Under the pieces are notes generated by a model. The model was not told the origin of the DNA. It made no database searches and worked only from the letters and a program-made list of their open reading frames with translations. A stretch of DNA of 38,934 nucleotides, from positions 1 through 38,934 of the forward strand of contig ONBM01000012.1 in the NCBI GenBank assembly GCA_900316045.1. Reading direction: 5' to 3'. Numbering within the stretch: position 1 is the first letter of the stretch; each line of letters starts with the position of its first letter. This document shows positions 24,176 to 33,591 of this stretch, piece after piece. Source of the stretch: an uncultured Bacteroidales bacterium (GTDB lineage: Bacteria; Bacteroidota; Bacteroidia; Bacteroidales; UBA932). Made by a program: the position numbers and the translations under genes.

Positions 24176-25492
24176 TTATTTCAGCTTCCCGAATTTCTCA
24201 AGAGAGATTTTCTTATCCTCAAGGGTCGCATGCTCTTTCACGGCAGCCACTGCCTTATCGTTCTCTACGAACTCCTCGATGTTGCGGGAGTGACGTTCAT
24301 CCTGGAGGAAATGATGTGCAGCGTCTGTGAGTATCTCATCCGAGAGATTGCCCATTCCGTACATGGCATACTGGTATGCCGCATAGCCTTTTGCTGCATC
24401 AAGCAAGTCCTTGTCATTAATCTTCACGTCGAATTTCTTGAGAATATAGCCACGCACGAGCTGCCATTTGAAATCTTTTGCGAAGCTGTCAAACTCTTTA
24501 TCGACATCCTCTTTGGTGACTTTCTCTTTATTATTCTCCAAAAGCCATCTTTTCAGGAAGGCCTCAGGAAGCGAAATGCCAGCTTTGTTGACATAATATT
24601 CACGAATATCCTGATTCAGCTTGTAATCCGAATCCTGCTTATGGTTGTTCTGAAGCCTCTCGGTTATCCTGACATCTAATTCCTCAGGGGTAGTCACGAC
24701 GCCTTTTCCGAAAATCTTGTCGTATGTCTCCTGATTCTCCTCAGCAGGGGCGAACGTCTTTACGTTCACGACGGTGACCTCCCATTCAGGCTCCAAGCCG
24801 GCAAGGTCTTCTTTCTTGACTTTCAGCAGCTGAGCCCTGTCCTCCTCGTTAACGAAGGCCTCGTTCACGTTCACGGTGAACTTGTCGTCGGCTTTAACGC
24901 CCAAGAACAGGCTCTTCTGCGAATCAGCCACGCTGCGTATGCTCACGTAAGCGCCTTCAACGGTCTTCTCGCCTTGCTTGAGGTCTACCGTCAGGATATC
25001 ATCCTCGCCGGCCTTTTCGCATTCTTGAAAATCGCCATACTGACGGAGCAGGTCAGCTTTCGCATCTGCCTTCTCCTTATCGGAGATTTCGATGTCGTAA
25101 TGAGTGAATTTGTCTGACTTGTCAACCTCGAAATTGAGCTCTGGCGACAGGCCGATGTCGAATTTGAATTCGAAATCTGCCCCATCCTTCCAGTCATTCT
25201 CTTTCTGGTTCTCGCTAGGCAGCGGTTCGCCTAATACTTTCAGGTTATTGTCCTTTATGAATTTATCGAGCTGCTCGGCAACGGTGCCGTTGATAGCCTC
25301 GTACAGAGCCTGCTCACCGTAAATCCGCTTTACAAGGCTGGTCGGAGCCATGCCTTTGCGAAATCCTTTGAAATCCGCCTTTCTCTTATATGCGGCCAAG
25401 CTTTTTCTCTCCGCCTCTGAATAATCATCTGCCTTCAAGGCGATTGTAAGTTCGATGTTTAAATCATCGATTTGATTCTTTGTGACTTCCAT
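24176..25492 (-). CDS. tig: Trigger factor
   Basis: The 438-aa ribosome-associated chaperone has the ribosome-binding signature [10 protein letters not shown] in residues about 38-50, followed by a divergent middle domain and a long helical C-terminal chaperone domain. The middle domain lacks the usual well-conserved FKBP pattern, as in other Bacteroidota trigger factors, so prolyl isomerase activity is doubtful. The gene has its own promoter overlapping the stop codon of the upstream 7TM-HD gene and heads the tig-clpP-clpX-pyrF cluster. Confidence 0.95.
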   Translation of the reverse strand: MEVTKNQIDDLNIELTIALKADDYSEAERKSLAAYKRKADFKGFRKGMAPTSLVKRIYGEQALYEAINGTVAEQLDKFIKDNNLKVLGEPLPSENQKENDWKDGADFEFKFDIGLSPELNFEVDKSDKFTHYDIEISDKEKADAKADLLRQYGDFQECEKAGEDDILTVDLKQGEKTVEGAYVSIRSVADSQKSLFLGVKADDKFTVNVNEAFVNEEDRAQLLKVKKEDLAGLEPEWEVTVVNVKTFAPAEENQETYDKIFGKGVVTTPEELDVRITERLQNNHKQDSDYKLNQDIREYYVNKAGISLPEAFLKRWLLENNKEKVTKEDVDKEFDSFAKDFKWQLVRGYILKKFDVKINDKDLLDAAKGYAAYQYAMYGMGNLSDEILTDAAHHFLQDERHSRNIEEFVENDKAVAAVKEHATLEDKKISLEKFGKLK

Positions 25493-25526
25493 TGTATATT
25501 AATATTTTATATTCAAAAAATGGGTT

Positions 25527-25557
25527 CAAAGTTAAACATTTATCCCCAATCTGCCAA
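25527..25557 (-). promoter_or_regulatory. Promoter of tig-clpP-clpX
   Basis: On the - strand TAACTTTG (25527-25534) fully matches TAnnTTTG. TTGG (25554-25557) lies exactly 19 nt further upstream in the context TATTGG, close to the TTTG -33 element. The first three bases of the -7 box are the TAA stop of the upstream 7TM-HD gene. The leader to the ATG at 25492 is about 30 nt. Confidence 0.7.
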
Positions 25558-27607
25558 TACCGGTCTTACGGTTAGGGTATTCAATCCTCTCGTGGAATAT
25601 CTGCCTCAAGTAATCTTTCAAGACTTGCTTCAGGGTGCATAGCTGTCTTATGGAGATAAGGGAATTATCCAGCTGCCCCGCATCCACCTTCATAGCCACC
25701 ATCCTCTCGACGAATTCAGACAAGGCCTCCTGAGAATTGTCTTTCAACGTTCTGGAGGCAGCCTCCAGAGTGTCGCATATCATGAGTATTGTCTGTTCCT
25801 TGGTGTAAGGCTTTTCTCCATGGTAGAAGAAATCGGCCACATCCGAAGGATCCCCTCCCTCGTTGAGATATTTATTGTAGAAATATGCCGTCGCGGATGT
25901 CCCGTGGTGGGTTCTTATGAACTCCTTGATCACTTCCGGCAGCTTGTATTTATCTGCCAGCTCCAACCCATCATCAACGTGCTTGATTATGGCCTTCGCG
26001 CTCTCCTTCGGGGTGAGATTATCGTGATAATGCGCCCCTCCAGGATTCATGCTGGCATTTTCGATGAAGCATAGCGGGTTTTTCATCTTGCCGATGTCAT
26101 GATATAAAGCGCCTGCGCTCACCAGCAGAGGGTTAGCATCAATGGCGCGCGCAGCAGCATCTGCCATGTTCATAACCTGCAACGAATGCTGGAAAGTGCC
26201 GGGCGCAAGATGTTCCAGCTGCCTCAGGAGCGGATTGTTCGTATCGCACAGCTCCCTAAGCCTGGAATTCGACACCAGATTGAACATCCTCTCGAAAAGA
26301 TAAACTAATGGATATCCAGCCACGGAGAGCATCGAGGATACGAAAAGGAAGAGGGTGGACTGGTAAGGATTATCGTTCACCATGTCAATCATCCTGAAGC
26401 CGAAATAGGTAAGGGCCATCGTGCAGAACACTATCAAGGCAGAGATGAACTGCATCCAGCTATGATTGAAAAATCTGAAAGTATATATTGCGACCAGGCT
26501 GCCTGCAATGAATATCACGTAAAGCACGATTCCATTGTTCGCAAAAATCAGCAGCGGCAGCAGTGATATGAAACATTGCGGAATTATGAGCTTATTCTTG
26601 AAGAACGCTTCCAGGAACAGGGCGGTCAGAGTGAACGGCGCCATGTAGACGAACCTTGGAGCGAACTTATTGATTATAAGCGCAACAACGGTAATCAAGA
26701 GAAAAACGAACAGCACATAATAGAACTTGTTTCTTTCTTTGAATATGTTGTTGTTGGAAAAATAGAGTGTTAGGAATATCAAGAATGCCAATAACGCAGC
26801 TATGAGAGCGTTCCCTAACCAGAATAGCACTTTCGGGCCGCCGTAACCCATGCTGGCCTCATATTCAACCTTGTATGAATCAAGAATCTGAGCCACCTCG
26901 GCAGTGACTATCTCGCCTTTCGAGACGATGAGCTGCCCAGCGCTCACGAACCCCTGCGTAGGAGAAATCTGAGAATCTCTTTGCGAATTCACCAGCTCGG
27001 TCGTCTTGGCATCATATTCAAGATTAGGCGAGATGAGATTATAGATGCCACAAGCATTCAGCACCGAGTCGGCATTGGCCCCTTTTGCTTTCTTCGCCAC
27101 ATCGTCAAGAAGCCTGGCCTTAGCATCTGATTCTTTCAGAACCTCGGAAGCAGGCTTCTTCGTGACCCTCTTGTCTTTATGAATATATAAAACCGCATCA
27201 GGATCTTTCTTTGCCCTGGAGTCCAGCTTCACGCCCTCGTCGCTCACCACTCCGCTGGAATAGATGTCCAGCATGGAAGACACGATTATCGGCCTTAGCC
27301 AAGAATAGTCCCCCAAGCCGGCCTCGTCGGCGGCTTTCCTGCTGTTTGTCACCACATCTTCCTTATAGACATAGTACGGAACCTCAACGGAACGGTTTGC
27401 GCTACGCTCCTCCCTAAGCTGCTCATCGGATTTCAAGATAGGGAAATCAAACTGGGCAATCAGCGTCTCATGATTCCATGGAGAGCCTTTCCGATAGTCG
27501 TAGCTGAATTTCGCATTCCTCGGGAAAATGAAAAGAAGAATGAGAAATAGCGCGAAAAGCGGAAGGATGATCCGAAGATAGTTTTTTGGAAGGCGTGGCA
27601 GTTTCAT
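25532..27607 (-). CDS. 7TM-HD phosphodiesterase, PgpH-like (probable cyclic di-AMP hydrolase)
   Basis: The 691-aa membrane protein has one N-terminal helix (about 10-28), an extracytoplasmic domain to about residue 260, a seven-helix region to about 455 and a cytoplasmic HD domain (HSLQVMNMADAAARAID ... ALYHDIGKMKNP with H503-D504, then HHGTSATAYFY). This architecture is that of PgpH-type proteins, which degrade cyclic di-AMP. The start is ATG at 27607, 9 nt after the SDR gene. Its last codon contributes to the tig promoter. No diadenylate cyclase is in the window. Confidence 0.93.
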   Translation of the reverse strand: MKLPRLPKNYLRIILPLFALFLILLFIFPRNAKFSYDYRKGSPWNHETLIAQFDFPILKSDEQLREERSANRSVEVPYYVYKEDVVTNSRKAADEAGLGDYSWLRPIIVSSMLDIYSSGVVSDEGVKLDSRAKKDPDAVLYIHKDKRVTKKPASEVLKESDAKARLLDDVAKKAKGANADSVLNACGIYNLISPNLEYDAKTTELVNSQRDSQISPTQGFVSAGQLIVSKGEIVTAEVAQILDSYKVEYEASMGYGGPKVLFWLGNALIAALLAFLIFLTLYFSNNNIFKERNKFYYVLFVFLLITVVALIINKFAPRFVYMAPFTLTALFLEAFFKNKLIIPQCFISLLPLLIFANNGIVLYVIFIAGSLVAIYTFRFFNHSWMQFISALIVFCTMALTYFGFRMIDMVNDNPYQSTLFLFVSSMLSVAGYPLVYLFERMFNLVSNSRLRELCDTNNPLLRQLEHLAPGTFQHSLQVMNMADAAARAIDANPLLVSAGALYHDIGKMKNPLCFIENASMNPGGAHYHDNLTPKESAKAIIKHVDDGLELADKYKLPEVIKEFIRTHHGTSATAYFYNKYLNEGGDPSDVADFFYHGEKPYTKEQTILMICDTLEAASRTLKDNSQEALSEFVERMVAMKVDAGQLDNSLISIRQLCTLKQVLKDYLRQIFHERIEYPNRKTGIGRLGINV

Positions 27608-27616
27608 CTCGATTAA

Positions 27617-28438
27617 TTATTTGAAGGGACTTCCCGTTTCTCTAGCAATATATTTATATGTCAGGCGATCCATCAGCCTTGGGAAAAGCCGGTGCACCCA
27701 CACGGAGGCTTTGCCCAGGGCACCCAGAATGACTTCCGAGCGTCTTTTCTCAAGAGCCTTTGCCAGATGCATCGCGCATTCTTCCGCGCTCATCAGCCTG
27801 CCCTCGTTGAGCGGAGTGCTGCCTTGGGCAGAGCCGTCGGCGGTTAGAGCCGCATTGCGGACATTGGAAGAAGTGTAACAAGGAGCGAAGACCAGCACGT
27901 TAAGGCCATCTTTCAGATGCTCGATGCGAATGGCATCCAAAAAACCCCTGATGGCAAATTTTGAAGAGGAATACCCTGTCCTGGCCGGCAGGGCACAATA
28001 ACCTGCGGTGGAAATGACTCCTACGACCTGCCCCTTCGTCGCAAGCAGGTAAGGCAAAGCGAATTTAGTGCAATAAACCGTGCCCCAGAAATTCACGTCC
28101 ATCAGCCTCTTAATGACAGACAGGTCCAGATCTTTGAACATAGCCCTCATCGAAAGGCCGGCGTTATTGACCAGAATGTCTATTCTTCCAAATTGCTCGA
28201 CAGTCTTTGCTATAAGGTTTTTGCAGTCTTCTTCGACGCTCACGTCGGTTTTCACGCAGAGCACTTTTTCAGGGTCGCCATTCACGGTAGGCGCCAGTTC
28301 AAGCAGTTTTTCGTATGACCTTGCCGCCATCACGACATTCGCCCCTAAGGATCCGAAAAGACGAGCCGAAGCCAACCCGATTCCCGAGCTGGCTCCAGTT
28401 ACTATAATAACCTTATCTCTGAAATATTCAGGCTCCAT
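27617..28438 (-). CDS. Short-chain dehydrogenase/reductase, possible 3-ketosphinganine reductase
   Basis: The 273-aa enzyme is a classical SDR: cofactor motif TGASSGIG at 14-21, NNAG at 91-94, and catalytic S143, Y156 and K160 (YSSSK). R40 after the second strand suggests NADPH. It lies 11 nt after an alpha-oxoamine synthase of the serine palmitoyltransferase type. A reductase in that place would be expected to reduce 3-ketosphinganine to sphinganine. That assignment rests on neighbourhood plus similarity to membrane-lipid SDRs and is inference. A hydrophobic or amphipathic C-terminus (ASVWVHRLFPRLMDRLTYKYIA) may associate with membranes. Confidence 0.9.
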   Translation of the reverse strand: MEPEYFRDKVIIVTGASSGIGLASARLFGSLGANVVMAARSYEKLLELAPTVNGDPEKVLCVKTDVSVEEDCKNLIAKTVEQFGRIDILVNNAGLSMRAMFKDLDLSVIKRLMDVNFWGTVYCTKFALPYLLATKGQVVGVISTAGYCALPARTGYSSSKFAIRGFLDAIRIEHLKDGLNVLVFAPCYTSSNVRNAALTADGSAQGSTPLNEGRLMSAEECAMHLAKALEKRRSEVILGALGKASVWVHRLFPRLMDRLTYKYIARETGSPFK

Positions 28439-28449
28439 ATTCAGAGAAT

Positions 28450-29718
28450 TTATTTCATGACTGTCATTGTGGCAATCTCTCCGTTGGAATAGTATCCTTT
28501 GTCAAGCTTCTCCCTTATCTCCTTGAAAGCATTGAGCGTGTAGTCCACGTCTTCGAGAGTATGGGCGGCAGTAGCAATGATTCTGAATATTATCATTCCC
28601 TTAGGAATCACCGGATAGATGACCATGGAGCAGAATATCTTGTAGTTCTCGCGAAGGTCTTTGACGATCTGCGTGGCTTCGCCTATTCCGCCCTTCACGT
28701 GCACAGGCGAGACGCAGGCCTCTGCCGGCCCTATGTCGAATCCCTCCTTGCGGAAACCATCCTGGAGGGCCCTCGTGACTGTGAAGAGCTGTTTGCGCAG
28801 GGCATCGCCCTTAGGGCTGTCAATGATTTCGAGCCTTTTCATGTTCCCTATGACAAGAGGCATCGGAAGCGCTTTGGCATACATCTGCGAGCGCATGTTG
28901 AACTTCAGATACTTGATTATTTCCTTCGGACCTGCGATGAAGCCGCCTATGCTGGCCATGCTCTTCGCAAAGGCTCCGATGTAAAGGTCAATGCCGTCCA
29001 TGCAGTGCAGCTGCTCAGAGGTGCCTCTGCCATGCTCGCCCATGATGCCGAAGCCATGAGCGTCATCTACGAATATTCTGAATTGATATTTCTTCTTGAG
29101 TTCTACGATTTTGTCCAGGATTCCGAGAGCGCCCGTCATTCCGAACACGCCCTCTGTGATGAGCAGCACGCCGCCGCCATTCTCTTCAGCCAGCTTGCAG
29201 GCCCTGGAAAGCACTTTCTCGCAGCTCTCGATGTCGTTGTGTCTGTATTTGAAGCTCTCGCCAACGTGCAGACGGATTCCGTCCAGCAGGCAGGCATGAG
29301 CCTCGGCATCGTACACTATCACGTCGTGACGGCCAGTGAGGGCATCGATGGCGGAGACTATTCCCTGGTAACCGAAGTTGAAAAGGAAGGCATCCTCCTT
29401 CTTCTCAAACTCTGCGAAACGCCTCTCCAGCTCCTCGTGGTAGCGAGTCTGGCCGGTCAGCATCCGGCTGCCCATAGGATAGGCCAGGCCCCATTCCTTA
29501 GCAGCATCGGCATCTGCCTTGCGAACCTCCGGGTCATTCGCTAAACCGAGGTAGTTATTGAGGCTCCAGTTGAGCATCTCCACCCCGTTGAACTTCATGT
29601 GAGGGCCTAATTCCCCCTCCAGGCGAGGGAACATGTAATAGCCATAGCCATCGTCATAATACTGGCCGATCGGGCCACCGGTATCTTTAGAAATCCTTGC
29701 GAAAATGTCGTTGTACAT
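28450..29718 (-). CDS. PLP-dependent alpha-oxoamine synthase, serine palmitoyltransferase-like
   Basis: The 422-aa enzyme belongs to the KBL/BioF/SPT family, which condenses an amino acid with an acyl-CoA and releases CO2. It has the NNYLGLA motif, GSRMLTGQTRYHEELE, EAHACLLDGIRL, VDDAHGFGIMGEHGRG, and the PLP lysine K252 in GAFAKSMASIGGF. Serine palmitoyltransferase is plausible because Bacteroidota make sphingolipids and an SDR follows by 11 nt, but a close relative making another aminoketone cannot be excluded. It begins 14 nt after the gyrB stop and is probably co-transcribed with it. Confidence 0.88.
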   Translation of the reverse strand: MYNDIFARISKDTGGPIGQYYDDGYGYYMFPRLEGELGPHMKFNGVEMLNWSLNNYLGLANDPEVRKADADAAKEWGLAYPMGSRMLTGQTRYHEELERRFAEFEKKEDAFLFNFGYQGIVSAIDALTGRHDVIVYDAEAHACLLDGIRLHVGESFKYRHNDIESCEKVLSRACKLAEENGGGVLLITEGVFGMTGALGILDKIVELKKKYQFRIFVDDAHGFGIMGEHGRGTSEQLHCMDGIDLYIGAFAKSMASIGGFIAGPKEIIKYLKFNMRSQMYAKALPMPLVIGNMKRLEIIDSPKGDALRKQLFTVTRALQDGFRKEGFDIGPAEACVSPVHVKGGIGEATQIVKDLRENYKIFCSMVIYPVIPKGMIIFRIIATAAHTLEDVDYTLNAFKEIREKLDKGYYSNGEIATMTVMK

Positions 29719-29732
29719 ATCATTGCGAATTT

Positions 29733-31754
<2,022 letters not shown>

Positions 31755-31759
31755 TCAAA

Positions 31760-31801
31760 AAATTTGTCTGTTTCAGGTCATCCCTTAAAACAGACAAATT
31801 T
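31760..31801 (-). terminator. 14-bp perfect inverted repeat with T-run, terminator or attenuator before gyrB
   Basis: AAATTTGTCTGTTT at 31760-31773 is exactly reverse-complemented at 31788-31801 around a 14-nt spacer. Read on the - strand the second arm ends in a run of six T (31762-31757), as in an intrinsic terminator for the outer-membrane gene ending 12 nt earlier. The stem is AT-rich. The gyrB -7 box (31795-31802) lies in the first arm, so a gyrB transcript would begin inside the structure. Confidence 0.7.
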
Positions 31802-31824
31802 ACTAAATTTTTCTATAAATTCAA
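31795..31824 (-). promoter_or_regulatory. Promoter of gyrB
   Basis: On the - strand TAAATTTG (31795-31802) fully matches TAnnTTTG. A TTGA (31821-31824) lies 18 nt upstream as a candidate -33 element and overlaps the end of the preceding gene's coding region. The leader to the ATG at 31748 is about 40-46 nt. Confidence 0.55.
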
Positions 31825-33591
31825 GGTGATGCCAGCCGTGACCCAGAGACCTTTTTCGACGTAGAACGGATTCGGCTGAACTTTCTGCCCCAGAAGGTTT
31901 CCGCTTTCCAGCCAGAATCCGAGCTTTCGGCTGAACTGATATCCTCCCGAAATGCCCAGGTCGAACCAGGCCGGAATTGAATAAACGCCTTGGGAATTAA
32001 CGTAGAAATCCCCTTCTCTCTTGTGCACATAACTCATATTCGCCCCACAATATATCCGGCTCGTTATGTCATAAACAGCCTTCAGGCCGAAAGTGAAGTC
32101 AGGCATGGCAAAAGCATGGCTGCCGTCTTCCTGGAACTTAGTATGGTAATAATGGAAGTCAGCATCGGCCTTGAACCTTTTCACTCTCAAGTTCATGAGC
32201 GCATTCACAGAAAAAACGTCGCATTCGCTACGCAAATATGCTGGGACGTAATGCTCTTTCCCAGAATAAGCAACGTAATCCATTAAGGTTTCGTCATACG
32301 AATTCAGCCTGGCGTTCACGTCGTAGTGGAAAGCCGTCGAGAAATCTCCTTTGAAACCAGCACTGAGGTCGTAACCCGTATCATTGCCTAAACTAAAGCA
32401 CAGCGGGTTGAAAAAATGATTTCTTCCTTCCTGCACAGAAGACATCGTGTTGATTTTCGTGCCATTGTATATCCGGACATAAGGCTGAAAACCGTTGACG
32501 AGAGCGATGCTGGCGTAAATGTCCGGGTTCAGCATGACTCCTCCATCCCACTCTTCTGGCTCCAAGAGGTCCTTCTCGTCGTTATCGCTGAAGAACTTCT
32601 GGAGGCGAAGGCCTACATTGACTTTCAGCTTGCCTTTTTCGAACACGTACTTAGGCGTGACTGCGAACACTCCGTACGCTCCTCTCAGCAAGTCTGAATA
32701 TCCTGCGTAAGCGCCATCCAGGCCGACCAAGAACTTATGGCCATTCACTGCAAAGCCAACATTCCCGTCCAGCGATATTACGGTTTCTTTGTAATCGCAT
32801 TTGCCTTCGGCTATTCCTAATCCACTCAGGACATTCAAGGCGGATCTGCCATAAAGGTCGCCGAGGCCTGAGGAATATTTCAGATTGTTTTTCCCGAAGC
32901 GTCCTTTGACGGCCGCGTCATAATAGAACTGGGCGTCCGGCCTATCGTAAGACTGCAAGCTCAGATAGACATCTGCCGCATTGTAGTTCTGAGAAGTGAG
33001 CGTGTCTTTCGTATTCAAGCCATAATAACCGAGGCCGAATGCGAACGAGCCAGAATCCCAGCTGTACCTGCCATCGAAGCCAGCCCTCGTAAGGGCATCG
33101 TGGCCTTTATACGAATTTCCATTGGATTTCAGCTCGTATACGTCTGGTGAGCCAGGCTTCAGTTTGGGAACAATCTCGTGATATTTCCCGAAATAAGACC
33201 TGTGATTAGCATAGATGCTGAACTGGAAAGGCCCTTTCCGCTCCGGGCTCCACACGAAATCCAGCTGCGGATGAAGCGAGTAGCCAGCTCCTGCCTTCAG
33301 ATAGAGGCTCTTGCCTCGCCAGGCGTCCCTGCCTGGCTTGACGTTCAGCATGTATGGCTTGAAACTATACGAAGCGTCATAAGGGTTATCGAAAACCTGA
33401 TAGTTGAAATCCAAATCGAATCGTAGCAGCGAATCAGGGACCATCATCTCTGTGAGTGGTTTCTGAATATGCGACGGATCCCCTTCGTAGGTATTCGTCA
33501 CCTCGACCGTAGGGTTCAGATTCTGGCCGAAAGAAATAGCGCACGCGCCTAGCGCGGCTGCGGTGAAATATATTCTTTTAATATTATTCAT
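31813..33591 (-). CDS. Outer-membrane beta-barrel protein (TonB-receptor-like barrel)
   Basis: The 592-aa protein has a signal peptide (MNNIKRIYFTAAALGACAISFGQ) and a long series of alternating amphipathic strands with many Tyr, Phe and Gly (FQFSIYANHRSYFGKYH, FAFGLGYYGLNTKD, FKADADFHYYHTKF). It ends in a short aromatic and aliphatic strand (GLWVTAGITLNL), as expected for a barrel. No plug domain or TonB box was recognised, so it is a barrel-only protein. Its start overlaps the stop of the large TPR protein by 8 nt, so the two are translationally linked and may work as a pair in the envelope. Ligand unknown. Confidence 0.85.
   Translation of the reverse strand: MNNIKRIYFTAAALGACAISFGQNLNPTVEVTNTYEGDPSHIQKPLTEMMVPDSLLRFDLDFNYQVFDNPYDASYSFKPYMLNVKPGRDAWRGKSLYLKAGAGYSLHPQLDFVWSPERKGPFQFSIYANHRSYFGKYHEIVPKLKPGSPDVYELKSNGNSYKGHDALTRAGFDGRYSWDSGSFAFGLGYYGLNTKDTLTSQNYNAADVYLSLQSYDRPDAQFYYDAAVKGRFGKNNLKYSSGLGDLYGRSALNVLSGLGIAEGKCDYKETVISLDGNVGFAVNGHKFLVGLDGAYAGYSDLLRGAYGVFAVTPKYVFEKGKLKVNVGLRLQKFFSDNDEKDLLEPEEWDGGVMLNPDIYASIALVNGFQPYVRIYNGTKINTMSSVQEGRNHFFNPLCFSLGNDTGYDLSAGFKGDFSTAFHYDVNARLNSYDETLMDYVAYSGKEHYVPAYLRSECDVFSVNALMNLRVKRFKADADFHYYHTKFQEDGSHAFAMPDFTFGLKAVYDITSRIYCGANMSYVHKREGDFYVNSQGVYSIPAWFDLGISGGYQFSRKLGFWLESGNLLGQKVQPNPFYVEKGLWVTAGITLNL

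Noticed and set aside
28561..29544. 327-aa open frame on the + strand
   Set aside because: It mirrors the serine palmitoyltransferase-like gene on the other strand and shows no domain features of its own.
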